64,000 nt of DNA from Cyanobium sp. Morenito 9A2 (GTDB lineage: Bacteria > Cyanobacteriota > Cyanobacteriia > PCC-6307 > Cyanobiaceae), in assembly GCF_024345575.1 (NCBI RefSeq), contig NZ_JAGQBJ010000006.1, positions 62,001 to 126,000 on the forward strand. Reading direction: 5' to 3'. The translations under genes and the position numbers were made by a program. The notes beneath the pieces were generated by a model that did no database searches, was not told where the DNA came from, and saw nothing but the letters and a program-made list of their open reading frames with translations. Shown piece by piece: positions 1-9,069 of this stretch; the stretch's first letter is position 1, and each line of letters opens with the position of its first letter.

Positions 1-1
1 C

Positions 2-589
2 CTCGGTCGGGCGGCGAAGCAGGGGCACCAACGCGGGAGCGAGGGGGATCAGGCCGATCTGCTCAGCGCCGATTACCTGTTCGAAGCCGCTGCCTACATT
101 GGCCGGCTCAACGTGGCGGAGCAGCGTGAGAACGCCCAGGCCCTTCGCCAGGCCGGGGCCAGCGGCGAGGCCACCTTCATCCTCGGCGGCCAGATCGAAG
201 GCCAGCCCCACGGGCTGTACCTGATCTACCCCCAGGGGAACACGATCATGGCCACCCCCGAAACCCCTTACCTGCAGATCGGCGAGAGCAAGTACGGCAA
301 GCCACCGCTCGATTACGCCGCCCAGAGCACCCTGTCGCTGGAGGACGCGGCGCGGTTGCTGCTGCTCTCCCAGGTGATCACCCGCCGCTCGAACCTGACC
401 GTCGGGCCTCCCTTCGAGCTGGTGCTCTATCCCGCGGGGAGCATGGCCCTCTCCCAGCAACTGAAGCTGGAGCGTGGCGCCCCCGAACTCTCCCAGATCA
501 TCAAGGTCTGGACGGAGATCCAGCGGGACGGGCTGCATCGGCTGCCGCGCTTCGCCTGGGAAAGCCCGGCCACAACGGCCCAGGTCTGA
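2..589 (+). CDS. Anbu-like proteasome-type peptidase (5' truncated by window edge)
   Basis: The reading frame is open from base 2, so the N-terminus lies outside the window; the GTG at 113 is internal. About 195 C-terminal residues are visible. The segment DYLFEAAAYIGRLNVAEQ followed by ILGGQIEGQPHGLYLIYPQG is typical of bacterial Anbu/HslV-fold peptidases annotated in cyanobacteria as proteasome-type protease, a self-assembling Ntn-hydrolase. The catalytic N-terminal Thr cannot be seen. In other bacteria Anbu usually neighbours transglutaminase, alpha-E and ATP-grasp genes; none is intact downstream here. The family call is fairly secure, the substrate unknown. Confidence 0.75.
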   Translation, partial: LGRAAKQGHQRGSEGDQADLLSADYLFEAAAYIGRLNVAEQRENAQALRQAGASGEATFILGGQIEGQPHGLYLIYPQGNTIMATPETPYLQIGESKYGKPPLDYAAQSTLSLEDAARLLLLSQVITRRSNLTVGPPFELVLYPAGSMALSQQLKLERGAPELSQIIKVWTEIQRDGLHRLPRFAWESPATTAQV

Positions 590-1779
590 GGCGGTGACGG
601 TCGCCGGCCACCGCCTCTCCAAGGGTCGTTGGCCCAGTGCATCGGCAGTGAAGGTTCTGACAAAACCTCTCCAGTCCATTGATGTGCGCCCTGATCGGCC
701 CGGCGATCAAGCCAGGAGAGGCGGCACTGAATGCTGGGGTCAACGGCTCGGGGACTGCCGCTCAGCGCGGTGATCGCCATGGGGCGCCCGGAGGATCGGC
801 TCAACAGCCCGATGCTGAAAGCCTGCGCCACCCCCGCCCAGCCGCCGGGCGATGACCCCGGGCGTAGCTCCTTTCCTTCATCCTTGAGCACTTCTCCCGC
901 AGCGCCAGCCGGCTGAGCAGCGCCGCGCGCCTCTCCTTCGACACCGAACCCGCCACCGATCTCCTGACCCGCCCGCGCTCCTGAAGCGTCTGCGCCGCTG
1001 ACCTGGCCCTGATGGCCGCCACCCAGGCCAACGGCGGCGTCCACTCCCGCGGCGAGGCCCTGATGGACCCGATCCACCGCCAGCCCCTGCTGGCGGTGAT
1101 GGTGAGCGCCCGGCTCTGGGAGGCCTGCGGTGGTCGGAACCACGAAACCCTTCTCTCCGCCAGGTGCGGCGTGGCAGGGGGGCGATCACCGTGGGCCCGG
1201 GCAAGGATGGCCGCCAGCGATTTGGCGCCCCCCCGATGACCGCGGCACCAGCCCTGCGGTACCGGGCCACGGCCCGCTGCCCCGCCAGGGAGCCGGGCTG
1301 GAACCTGCTCTCTGCCATCTCCGCCAGTCCTGGGTGCGGCAGAGAAGGGCGGGGGCGGCGGTCGGAGGAAGATCTCAGCGGCTGCTCGCGCTGGTTCTGG
1401 CGCTGGGCTTGGGCGCGGCAGATTGCGCTGACGGCGGCGGCGGCGGCGAGGTCACCGGCCAGCCCGGCGGCATCGGCACCTTGATGCGTCTGGCCTGGCA
1501 GAGCGGCACCCCGGCCATCGAACCGATCAGCACGTCCTGTTCGGGGGAGGGGGGCTGGCGACAGGCGGGGGGACCCATACGGCCTGGCAGCGCCACCCGC
1601 ACCATCTCGACATGCAACGGAGGCAGATCCAAGGACATCGCTCGCAGTGATGGCACAACTAGCGGGGACGCTCGTCCTGGGCAAGGGCGTTCCCCAGGAC
1701 ATCACCGGCCCATGGGTCGGTACGAAGTGAAACGACCCCTGCCGGCGCTGCCAGGATCGGCGGACACGCTCCCGAGCTC
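590..1779. other. 1.2-kb region without an intact gene, possible decayed coding sequence
   Basis: No reading frame here has convincing protein-like composition over its full length. One plus-strand frame (roughly 885-1140) reads like protein, with LALMAATQANGGVHSRGEAL and then DPIHRQPLLAVMVSARLWEA, but a TGA near 980 interrupts it and it fades at both ends. On the minus strand, around 1640-1400, a frame begins MSLDLPPLHVEMVRVALPG and then degrades into low-complexity Ser/Pro. I could not assign either fragment to a family. This looks like relics of one or two genes rather than a designed spacer. Confidence 0.4.
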
Positions 1780-3033
1780 GTGCCGCCCGCCCCACCCGGA
1801 CCCGGAAGCCCCAGTGACGGGCCCCTCCTGTCACGGCTGGTGGTGGTCAGTTGGCTGGGAAGTCGGCTGCTGTTCTTCGGATCCCTCGCCGTCGCGGTGG
1901 CGGTCACAGCACCGGGCCAGCTGGCCGAACGACTCTCGTCATGGGACGGAGCCCACTACCTGCGGATCGCCCAGCAGGGTTATGCCGACAGCAACCTGGC
2001 CTTCTTCCCGGCGTTTCCGGCCACGGTGCGGCTGGTGAGCGATCTGCTGCCGCTGCCGCCACTGGTGGTGGCCCTGATGCTGTCGAACGGGGCCTTCCTG
2101 ATCGCCCTGGCACTCCTGCACCGGCTCAGTGAGCGCTGGCTGGGAGCCGAGGCCGCCCGCGCCACGGTGCTGCTCACCTGTCTGAATCCGCTCAGCCTCT
2201 TCTTCTCCCTGCCCTACACGGAATCATTTTTCCTGCTCTTCAGCACCCTCTCGCTCACCTGGCTGGGACAGGATCCGATCCCATCCCTGCGGTTGGCACC
2301 GATCGCCGCACTCTGCGCTGCGAGCCGTCCGAACGGGGTGGCGATCGTGGTGCCGATCCTGCTCGCCTATGGCCGCCAGCGGCGCCTGGGCGCCGGCCTG
2401 CTCGTGGCGATAGCGAGCCTGGGCGGGTTGGCGGCCGTGGCCTTGATCGGCCTGCACCTGCGCGCTGACCCGCTGGCCTTCCTGCATGCCCAGGAGGCCT
2501 GGGGCAACCAACCGGGGCTCAACTTCTCGGGCCTCTCCTACTGGGGGAAGGATCTGACGAAGGTGTTTTTCGGTGCCCCCAAAGCAGGGGGGGCAGCCCC
2601 GCAGCCTCTGCTCCAGCCGGTCCTGATGACGATCACCGTGCTGCTCGGGGGGATCGCCTTCCAGCTGCGCCACCGGCGCCCCACAACCGGCTTCGCGCTT
2701 TCCCTCGTGGCGTTTGTCGGGGCTTGGCTGGTGGGTGGCATGTCCGCCCTCAACCTGATGGTGGTGGTGGGGGCGATCCTGTTGCTCCTGCTGGGACGCC
2801 GAGACCTTCCCCTGGAGCTCTGGGGCTTTGCGGCCGCCTGCCTGCTTCTGTACCTCATGAAACAGAACACGATGAGCCTGGAGCGGCACGTCTTCGCCAC
2901 GGCGCCCCTGCTGATGCTTTACGGCGCCCAGCTCCAGCGGCATCCCCGCTGGCTCGTCTTCCTGCTCGGCTTCGGAACGCTGCAGCTGGTGCTCTATGCC
3001 CTGCGGCTGGCCCATGGGCTCTGGATCGGCTGA
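1780..3033 (+). CDS. PIG-V-like membrane mannosyltransferase family protein
   Basis: 417 residues with about nine hydrophobic segments. The motif SWDGAHYLRIAQQGY after the first membrane helix, then LAFFPAFPATVRL and LNPLSLFFSLPYTESFFLL, is the signature of the PIG-V (GPI mannosyltransferase 2-like) GT-C family. Bacterial members are thought to transfer a sugar from a polyprenyl-phosphate donor on the outer face of the membrane; the acceptor is unknown. The Asp in WDGAHY is the likely catalytic residue by family analogy. The GTG start at 1780 precedes a Pro-rich tip and the first helix; another start a few codons downstream is possible. It is followed after 43 bp by the SUI1 gene. Confidence 0.8.
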   Translation: MPPAPPGPGSPSDGPLLSRLVVVSWLGSRLLFFGSLAVAVAVTAPGQLAERLSSWDGAHYLRIAQQGYADSNLAFFPAFPATVRLVSDLLPLPPLVVALMLSNGAFLIALALLHRLSERWLGAEAARATVLLTCLNPLSLFFSLPYTESFFLLFSTLSLTWLGQDPIPSLRLAPIAALCAASRPNGVAIVVPILLAYGRQRRLGAGLLVAIASLGGLAAVALIGLHLRADPLAFLHAQEAWGNQPGLNFSGLSYWGKDLTKVFFGAPKAGGAAPQPLLQPVLMTITVLLGGIAFQLRHRRPTTGFALSLVAFVGAWLVGGMSALNLMVVVGAILLLLLGRRDLPLELWGFAAACLLLYLMKQNTMSLERHVFATAPLLMLYGAQLQRHPRWLVFLLGFGTLQLVLYALRLAHGLWIG

Positions 3034-3076
3034 CCTGCTGGGTTGGCAGGGGGTTTCCACTGTTTATGGTCCGGGC

Positions 3077-3406
3077 ATGGAGAAGCGGAACGGCTGGCAG
3101 GAGTTCACGCAGGGCGAGAGCCTGCGGCGGCCGGAGCCAGGGGAGTCAGCGACCACGCCCCGGGCACAGCAGCGCGTGCGCGTGCAACGCACCAAAGCGG
3201 GCAAAGGCGGCAAAACGGTGACGCTGATCCATGGCCTGGACCTGCCGGAAGCGGACGCCAAAGCCCTGCTCAGGACCCTTAAAGCTCGCGCCGGCAGCGG
3301 CGGCACGCTCAAGGACGGCTTGATCGAACTCCAGGGCGACCAGGTGGCTGCGGCCCTGGCGCTGCTGGAGCAGGAGGGTTTCCGTCCCAAGCGGGCGGGT
3401 GGCTGA
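3077..3406 (+). CDS. SUI1/eIF1-like translation initiation factor (YciH family)
   Basis: 109 residues starting with MEKRNGWQEF; an in-frame start at 2996 would overlap the upstream gene and adds no conserved sequence. The core RVQRTKAGKGGKTVTLIHGL, followed by GSGGTLKDGLIELQGDQ, is the SUI1 fold found in bacterial YciH and archaeal aIF1. It probably acts at the small ribosomal subunit in start-site selection; its bacterial role is not essential where tested. The basic N-terminal tail is expected for RNA contact. It lies between the PIG-V protein and cysC on the same strand. Confidence 0.9.
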   Translation: MEKRNGWQEFTQGESLRRPEPGESATTPRAQQRVRVQRTKAGKGGKTVTLIHGLDLPEADAKALLRTLKARAGSGGTLKDGLIELQGDQVAAALALLEQEGFRPKRAGG

Positions 3407-3479
3407 GCACCGCTCCCCCCAGAAGCGTCTGGCCCACCGGCAGGGACAATGACCCGATCGCTTCCACCGCAAGGCGCCG

Positions 3480-4097
3480 ATGACCACCTCCAGGGCCACA
3501 AACATCGTCTGGCATCACTCCGCGGTGGACCGGGCCGCCCGCGCCCACCAGCGCGGCCACCGCAGCGCCATCCTCTGGTTCACCGGGCTCTCCGGCGCCG
3601 GCAAGAGCACCCTTGCCAACGCTGTGAACTCGGCCCTGTTCGAGCAGGGGCTCAGCTGCTATGTGCTCGACGGCGACAACGTGCGCCACGGCCTCTGCAG
3701 CGACCTGGGCTTCTCCGACGCCGACCGTGAGGAGAACATCCGCCGCATCGGCGAAGTGGCCAAGCTGTTTCTGGACGCCGGCGTGGTGGTGCTGAGCGCC
3801 TTCGTGTCACCGTTCAAGGCCGACCGGCGCCGGGCACGGGCCCTCGTGGGGGCCGGCGATTTCGTTGAGATCCACTGCGCGGCGAATCTGGCGGTCTGCG
3901 AAGGCCGCGATACCAAAGGGCTTTACGCCAAGGCCCGCGCCGGAGCCATCAAGGAGTTCACCGGCATCTCCAGCCCCTACGAAGAACCGGAGGCCCCCGA
4001 GCTGCGCATCGACACCGGTGACCAGACCCTGGAAGCTTGTGTGCGGGACGTCATGGATTACCTCGCGGCCGCCGGGATCATTCCAGCGGCACCCTGA
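3480..4097 (+). CDS. cysC: Adenylylsulfate kinase
   Basis: 205 residues. It phosphorylates adenosine 5'-phosphosulfate to PAPS with ATP in assimilatory sulfate reduction. The Walker A loop is GLSGAGKST near residue 35-43; [11 protein letters not shown] and [15 protein letters not shown] are the APS-binding and lid signatures, and [13 protein letters not shown] and [12 protein letters not shown] complete the CysC pattern. Length matches the family. The ATG at 3480 gives the usual short N-terminal extension before the HHSAV segment. The 3' end overlaps the convergent AI-2E permease gene by 20 bp. Confidence 0.97.
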   Translation: MTTSRATNIVWHHSAVDRAARAHQRGHRSAILWFTGLSGAGKSTLANAVNSALFEQGLSCYVLDGDNVRHGLCSDLGFSDADREENIRRIGEVAKLFLDAGVVVLSAFVSPFKADRRRARALVGAGDFVEIHCAANLAVCEGRDTKGLYAKARAGAIKEFTGISSPYEEPEAPELRIDTGDQTLEACVRDVMDYLAAAGIIPAAP

Positions 4098-5172
4098 TCG
4101 CCGCGGGCTCCGGCAGCCCCAGCCGCTGGGCCCAGGCATCGAGGAAGGTCTTCAGGCAGCTGGCCACGGGCACGGCCAGGAGCAGTCCCAGCAGCTCCCC
4201 CAACCCCAGCAGGCTGCCCACCCGGGCGCCGATCGGCAGGCTCACCAGCAGCCAGGCGGGCTGCAGGCCGACGATGCTGCCCATCAGCCGCGGCTGAATC
4301 ACCTGGTCCACCACCTGGCCCACGGAGATGGCCGCGGCCAGCACCTCCAATCCGGTGCGCGGGTCCTCCAGGGCCAGCAGAGCGCTCACCAGGGTGATGG
4401 TCAGGGCGCTGGCGTAGGGCACCAGGGTGGTGAAGCCGATCGCTACGGCGAACAGCACGCCGTAGGGAATCCCCAGCAGGGTGAAGACGATGATCTGGGC
4501 TCCGCTGAGAATCAGCGCCAGCACCACCTGGCCGGCGAAGTAGCCGCGGAAGGTGCGGTTCACGGTGCTGAGCAACAGATCACGCCAGCGCTCCGGCAGC
4601 CAGCGGGCGAGGCCGCGGCTGATCGACTCGCCCCCCAGGAGCAGGAACACCGCCAGCACCACCACGATCAGGGTGTTGACGGTGAGGTTGAGGGTGGCCC
4701 CCAACACGCTGAGAAGTTGCTGGCTGAAGCGCGTGGCCAGCTGGGTGGAGCGCGTGAGCAGCTCGTTGCTGAGGTTGCCGAAATCCGCCGGCAGGCCCCA
4801 GGTGGCGACGCGCACCTGAAGCTCATCGAGGAGCCCCTCAGCCTCGGTGAGCCAGCCCGGCAGCGCCGCGAGCAGCTCCCCCAGCTGCTGCACCAGCCGC
4901 GGCACCAGCCACAGGGCCGCCAGCACCCCCAGACCCAGGGTGAGGCCCACCACCAGCAGCAGGGCAAGGGGCCGGGGCAGGCCACGCCCTGTGAGCCAGC
5001 GGCTGGGCAGGTCGAGCAGAAAGGCGATCAAGGCCGCCCCCAGGAACAGGGCGGGGAAAGGTGCCAGGGGCACCAGCAACTGGCGGAGCACGTAGAGGTT
5101 GAGCACCAGCAGGGGCAGGGCCAGGGCCAGCCGAAGCCAACTGGGCGCCACCAGAGCGACAACAGGGCCCAT
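4078..5172 (-). CDS. AI-2E family (PerM/UPF0118) transporter
   Basis: 364 residues with about eight predicted membrane helices in the PerM arrangement: two N-terminal hairpins, an extracytoplasmic amphipathic stretch (about 115-165), then the conserved block [20 protein letters not shown] and [20 protein letters not shown]. Family members are inner-membrane exporters or antiporters; autoinducer-2 export was shown for only one member, so the substrate here is unknown. It starts 3 bp after the purE stop, so the two are likely co-transcribed although functionally unrelated. Confidence 0.88.
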   Translation of the reverse strand: MGPVVALVAPSWLRLALALPLLVLNLYVLRQLLVPLAPFPALFLGAALIAFLLDLPSRWLTGRGLPRPLALLLVVGLTLGLGVLAALWLVPRLVQQLGELLAALPGWLTEAEGLLDELQVRVATWGLPADFGNLSNELLTRSTQLATRFSQQLLSVLGATLNLTVNTLIVVVLAVFLLLGGESISRGLARWLPERWRDLLLSTVNRTFRGYFAGQVVLALILSGAQIIVFTLLGIPYGVLFAVAIGFTTLVPYASALTITLVSALLALEDPRTGLEVLAAAISVGQVVDQVIQPRLMGSIVGLQPAWLLVSLPIGARVGSLLGLGELLGLLLAVPVASCLKTFLDAWAQRLGLPEPAAIRVPLE

Positions 5173-5175
5173 GGG

Positions 5176-5721
5176 TCAGGGGGCCATCTGGCGCAGGTAG
5201 GCGGCGCTGCCGAGGGCCTTGAGGTGCTCATCCTTAGCCGTCACCTGGTCATGAAGCTCCCGGCGGTAGGCCTCCACGGCCCTGAGCAAAGCGGGGTCGG
5301 CGGTGGCGAGAATCTGCGCGGCCAGCAGGCCGGCGTTGGTGCCGTTGCCGATCGCGACGGTGGCCACGGGGATGCCGGCGGGCATCTGCACGATCGAGTA
5401 CAGCGAATCCACCCCCGAGAGGGCCTTGCTCGGCACGGGCACCCCGATCACCGGCAAGGGGGTGAGGGCGGCCACCATGCCCGGCAGATGGGCAGCGCCC
5501 CCGGCACCGGCGATCACCACCTTGAAACCTTGGCCCACGGCGGAGCGGGCAAACGCCACCATCTCCTCAGGGGTGCGGTGGGCCGAAAGCACGCGCACCT
5601 CGCTGGCAATGCCAAAACGCTCGAGGATGCGCAGCGCCGGTTCCAGGGTGGGCAGATCGGAATCGCTGCCCATGACGACGGCCACCAGCGGCGTTCGGGA
5701 AGGGGTGGGGGCGGCGACCAC
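5176..5721 (-). CDS. purE: N5-carboxyaminoimidazole ribonucleotide mutase
   Basis: PurE rearranges N5-CAIR to CAIR in de novo purine synthesis. The [10 protein letters not shown] active-site loop, SAHRTPEEM and [13 protein letters not shown], with the [14 protein letters not shown] tail, are diagnostic. I chose the GTG at 5721 (181 residues), which matches the family length and leaves a spacer before nagA. An ATG at 5784 is in frame but would share a CATG with the nagA start and add a Gly/Arg-rich tail not expected for PurE. The AI-2E permease follows 3 bp downstream. The inverted repeat at 5734-5752 lies just upstream of the chosen start. Confidence 0.95.
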   Translation of the reverse strand: MVAAPTPSRTPLVAVVMGSDSDLPTLEPALRILERFGIASEVRVLSAHRTPEEMVAFARSAVGQGFKVVIAGAGGAAHLPGMVAALTPLPVIGVPVPSKALSGVDSLYSIVQMPAGIPVATVAIGNGTNAGLLAAQILATADPALLRAVEAYRRELHDQVTAKDEHLKALGSAAYLRQMAP

Positions 5722-5733
5722 GGGGACGGGGGA

Positions 5734-5752
5734 CGGAGAATGGCATTCTCCG
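5734..5752. promoter_or_regulatory. Perfect 19-bp inverted repeat (operator-like)
   Basis: CGGAGAATG-G-CATTCTCCG is a perfect 9-1-9 inverted repeat between the divergent purE (start 5721) and nagA (start 5783). Its AT-containing core stands out in very GC-rich DNA. Length and symmetry suit a dimeric repressor; an odd-spaced inverted repeat is compatible with a Fur/Zur-like site, but the sequence is not a textbook box. If the longer PurE start is used, it would lie inside the coding region. Confidence 0.5.
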
Positions 5753-5782
5753 CTCCGGCGCGGCCCGCCGCCATCTCGTCCC

Positions 5783-6919
5783 ATGCGCTGGCTCAGCAAT
5801 GTGTGCCTCCCTGGCGACCCCCGCCGGTGGCGGGTGGGCCTCGACGGCGAGGATCAGATCGCCGCCCTGCGGCCCCTCGCCCCAGGCAGCCGCGCCGCCG
5901 GCGACGACTGGCGGGGCGACCGGCTCAGCCCTGGCGCGGTGGACCTCCAGATCAACGGCGGCCTCGGGCTCGCCTTCCCGGAACTGCAGAACGCCGACCT
6001 GCCCCGGCTGCTGGAGCTGCTGGAGAGGCTCTGGAGCGATGGAGTGGAGGCAATCTGCCCCACCCTGGTGACCTGCGGCGTGGCTCCCCTGCGCCAGGCC
6101 CTGGCGGTGCTCGAGCAGGCGCGCACCCGGCACCAGCGGGGCCGCTGCCAGCTCCTGGGGGCCCATCTGGAGGGGCCCTTCCTGGCCCCTGCACGCCGTG
6201 GTGCCCACCCCAGCCAGCACCTGGCCGAACCCAGCCTGGCGGGCCTGCGGGAGCGCATCGGCGGCTTTGAAGCCGACATCAACCTGGTCACCCTGGCGCC
6301 GGAGCTGGCAGGAGCCGCTGAGCTGATTCAAGCCCTCCGCGCCGACGGGATCGTGGTCAGCCTGGGCCACAGCGAGGCGGATGAAACCCAGGCGGGGGAA
6401 GCGTTTGCGGCGGGGGTGACGATGGTGACCCACAGCTTCAACGCCATGGCGGGCCTGGGCCACCGCAGCCCAGGGCCCCTGGCGGCGGCGGTGCTGCGGG
6501 GCGATGTCGCCCTGGGGCTGATCGCCGACGGCGTGCACGTGGCCCCCTCGATGGCGCTGCTGCTGCAGCGGCTGGGGCCGGAGCAGCTGGTGATCGTCAG
6601 CGATGCCCTCGCGCCCTACGGCCTGGCGGAAGGGCGCCACCGCTGGGATAAACGCGTCCTGCTGGTCGAAGACGGCAGCTGCCGGCTGGAGGACGGCACC
6701 CTGGCGGGCGTGACCCTGCCTCTGCTGGAGGGGGTGAAGCGCCTGGCGGCCTGGGGCGGAGCGGTGGAGGGGGCGATCCGGGCCGCCACCGTGACCCCCC
6801 GGCGGGTGCTGGGGGACGAACGCCCCCTGGAGGAGCTGCTGATGGGGATGCCGATTGGGGAGTGCCTGCGCTGGAGCGTGGGCTCAGATGGCACCTTGGA
6901 CTGGAGCAGACCCGGCTGA
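5783..6919 (+). CDS. nagA: N-acetylglucosamine-6-phosphate deacetylase
   Basis: 378 residues of the amidohydrolase superfamily. It deacetylates GlcNAc-6-P to glucosamine-6-P in amino-sugar and peptidoglycan recycling. Visible features are [13 protein letters not shown] near the N-terminus, the metal ligand Glu in [15 protein letters not shown], the His ligands in SLGHSEADE and VTHSFNAM, the [10 protein letters not shown] block, and the catalytic Asp in [11 protein letters not shown]. The usual neighbour nagB is not adjacent. The gene diverges from purE across the inverted repeat. The ATG at 5783 gives the start [11 protein letters not shown]. Confidence 0.92.
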   Translation: MRWLSNVCLPGDPRRWRVGLDGEDQIAALRPLAPGSRAAGDDWRGDRLSPGAVDLQINGGLGLAFPELQNADLPRLLELLERLWSDGVEAICPTLVTCGVAPLRQALAVLEQARTRHQRGRCQLLGAHLEGPFLAPARRGAHPSQHLAEPSLAGLRERIGGFEADINLVTLAPELAGAAELIQALRADGIVVSLGHSEADETQAGEAFAAGVTMVTHSFNAMAGLGHRSPGPLAAAVLRGDVALGLIADGVHVAPSMALLLQRLGPEQLVIVSDALAPYGLAEGRHRWDKRVLLVEDGSCRLEDGTLAGVTLPLLEGVKRLAAWGGAVEGAIRAATVTPRRVLGDERPLEELLMGMPIGECLRWSVGSDGTLDWSRPG

Positions 6920-7016
6920 ACCTGACACTCAGCCGCCGTGGACGCGACCGTGGGCGAACCGGCGTGCTGCCTAGGATCCGCGCCACACCGCCCTGGCCGC
7001 TGTCGGCCCCGTCCCC

Positions 7017-7736
7017 ATGCCCGCCGATCAGCTGCTGGACCCCTGCCCGAAGGCGGCCGAGAAGGCGGAAGTGCAGGCCTACTTCAACAGCACCGGCTTC
7101 GAGCGCTGGAACCGCATCTACAGCGATTCGGGCGACGTCAACAAGGTGCAGCGCAACATCCGCCTCGGCCACCAGAAGACGGTGGACCAGGTGCTGGCTT
7201 GGCTGCAGGAGGAGGGCGATCTGGCCCAGCGCAGCTTCTGCGATGCCGGCTGCGGCGTGGGCAGCCTCAGCCTGCCTCTGGCGGCGCTCGGGGCCGGCCG
7301 CATCGCCGCCAGTGATCTGTCGGAGGCGATGGTGGCCGAAGCGAGCCGCCGGGCCCATGAGCTGGGCCTGGATCCGCTTCGGCTGGGCTTCAGCGCCTCC
7401 GATCTTGAGAGCCTCCAGGGCCGCTACGACACCGTCATCTGCCTGGATGTGTTCATCCACTACCCCCAGGAGGCGGCCGAGCAGATGGTGGAGCACCTGG
7501 CGGGGCTGGCGGAGCGGCGGCTGATCGTCAGCTTCGCCCCCTACACCCCGCTGCTGGCGGTGCTCAAGCGCATCGGCGAGCTGTTCCCCGGCCCCAGCAA
7601 GACCACCCGCGCCTACACCCTGAGGGAGGACGGCATCGTGGCGGCGGCCGGGCGCTGCGGCTTTGCGCCCGTGCGCCGCAGCCTCAATCAGGCGCCCTTC
7701 TACTTCTCGCGCCTGGTGGAGTTTCAGCGGGGCTAG
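7017..7736 (+). CDS. chlM: Magnesium-protoporphyrin IX methyltransferase
   Basis: 239 residues. ChlM methylates the C13 propionate of Mg-protoporphyrin IX using S-adenosylmethionine in chlorophyll synthesis. The AYFNSTGFERWNRIYSDSG segment is characteristic of ChlM/BchM; the SAM-binding loop is FCDAGCGVGSLSLPLAALG, and the C-terminal KTTRAYTLREDGI and APFYFSRLVEF blocks also match. It is transcribed alone, convergent with the channel homologue after a 103-bp spacer in which I see nothing. Confidence 0.95.
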   Translation: MPADQLLDPCPKAAEKAEVQAYFNSTGFERWNRIYSDSGDVNKVQRNIRLGHQKTVDQVLAWLQEEGDLAQRSFCDAGCGVGSLSLPLAALGAGRIAASDLSEAMVAEASRRAHELGLDPLRLGFSASDLESLQGRYDTVICLDVFIHYPQEAAEQMVEHLAGLAERRLIVSFAPYTPLLAVLKRIGELFPGPSKTTRAYTLREDGIVAAAGRCGFAPVRRSLNQAPFYFSRLVEFQRG

Positions 7737-7839
7737 GGAACCGCCCCCGGATGGAGCCCACGGCCACCGAATGCGCCAGGACCCGCTGGACCGAAGGCGG
7801 CGGGGTGGCGCCTGATCACACCCCCAGGCCCTGCGGCGC

Positions 7840-9069
7840 TCAGGTGCCGGGAGGAATGGCCATCCAGCAGGCGGTGAGGCTGCAGATGCCGACCAGCACC
7901 ACAAGCACCGGCCAGATGTCGTCGAGCCAGTGCAGTCGCCGCTGCAGGGCCTCGCGGGCCGGGCCCTCGGCCATGTCCTCCATCACGGCATAGCGCCGGC
8001 CGATCCAGAGCACGAGCACGAAGGCCGTCAGGGTCACCCCGTAGGCCACCACGTAGACACTGTCGAGAAAGGTGAGAAAGGGCAGGCTGGGCAGTTCGTC
8101 GCGGTAGCCCTGCTGCAGGAACACCAGGGTGAGCAGCACGGTCACCGGAATGCTGGCGCGGGCATCCTGCTCATCGGAGCGCACCTTGAACACCAGCAGC
8201 ACCATGGCCATCAGCACCACCAGCGGCAGGATCAGCCGCCAGACGACCGACCAGGACGAGGTGCCGAAGGAAATCTCGAACACCACCTGGCTGTAGTCAT
8301 TTTCACCACCGCCAAGGCCGAAATTGGTGGCGTAATGGTGGCGGTATTCAGCGATTGACCAGCCGCCATTCAGCCAGCCGCTGATGTTGGAGTAGAGGCC
8401 CATGCCGCTGTTGCGGATGTCGGGCTGCAGCCGCAGCTGCCTGTAATCCAGTTCACCGTCGACATCATTGGCCTCCAGCACCACCGGCAGGCTCACGTTC
8501 ATGAAGGGGTAATGCCGGAAACTGTCGCGGTCGATGTAGAAGCGACCCACGAAGGTGAAGAGCTGGTAATAGCTCCCATCAGCCTGGAGCTGGGCCCCGC
8601 CCCCCACAGGCGTGATCACGGGCAGCTGATCCGAGAGCAGGCCATTGAGGAGGTTGAAGCGCTCGGACATGGTCACATTGCGCTCCTGGAGATACCGCTG
8701 CAGCGGCTCCTCCCAGCGCAACCAGATGTAGCCGTTGCCGGAATAGCTGGGGACGCGCAGGTCGAGGTCATAGGTGCTGGTGGCATAGACCCCGACCTGC
8801 ACGATGTAAGGGGCAGCCTCTCGATCCGCCTGATCGACCCGGATCTCCGCGTCGCTGAGCCCCCCGCCCCGCTGGGGGGTCCAACCGCTGGCGGGCAGGA
8901 GCGCCGGATTCGTGTTCAGGGCCCGGGAGGAGGAGGAAAGCCGTAGCCCGTCGCGGCTGCGCACCTGGCTCATATCGATCTGGGCCAGGCCGATCAGGAC
9001 CAGCGCCAAGGCCAGCAGGACTGCGACGATGGCGCCGATGTTCCAGCGTCGTCGCGGCGACAGAGCCAT
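7840..9069 (-). CDS. Pentameric ligand-gated ion channel (pLGIC / Pro-loop receptor) homologue
   Basis: 409 residues with the pLGIC layout. A signal/TM segment lies at 11-30 and a beta-rich extracellular domain at about 60-272. Four membrane helices follow: M1 274-294 with the conserved Pro in RLILPLVV, M2 304-320, M3 329-356, and M4 384-404 after a short cytoplasmic linker. The segment GYIWLRWEEP (113-122) corresponds to beta2, and FRHYPFMNVSLPVVLE (184-199) to the Pro-loop (usually YPFD or FPFD, here YPFM) without Cys residues. The M2-M3 block, ending in ELPSLPFLTFLDSVYV, aligns with GLIC-type channels by eye. Ion selectivity and ligand are unknown. It diverges from a binding-protein gene with overlapping ATGs. 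Confidence 0.78.
   Translation of the reverse strand: MALSPRRRWNIGAIVAVLLALALVLIGLAQIDMSQVRSRDGLRLSSSSRALNTNPALLPASGWTPQRGGGLSDAEIRVDQADREAAPYIVQVGVYATSTYDLDLRVPSYSGNGYIWLRWEEPLQRYLQERNVTMSERFNLLNGLLSDQLPVITPVGGGAQLQADGSYYQLFTFVGRFYIDRDSFRHYPFMNVSLPVVLEANDVDGELDYRQLRLQPDIRNSGMGLYSNISGWLNGGWSIAEYRHHYATNFGLGGGENDYSQVVFEISFGTSSWSVVWRLILPLVVLMAMVLLVFKVRSDEQDARASIPVTVLLTLVFLQQGYRDELPSLPFLTFLDSVYVVAYGVTLTAFVLVLWIGRRYAVMEDMAEGPAREALQRRLHWLDDIWPVLVVLVGICSLTACWMAIPPGT

Noticed and set aside
1130..2038. A 302-codon plus-strand frame before the PIG-V gene
   Set aside because: Low-complexity and Arg/Pro/Gly-rich with no family match, and it overlaps the real gene out of frame.
5782..5785. Shared CATG start of purE and nagA
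   Set aside because: PurE length and the operator-like repeat favour the GTG at 5721, leaving a real spacer.
3865..6270. An 801-codon open frame across cysC, the AI-2E gene, purE and nagA
   Set aside because: It is Gln/Gly/His-rich and runs antisense or out of frame to four well-supported genes; a GC-bias artefact.
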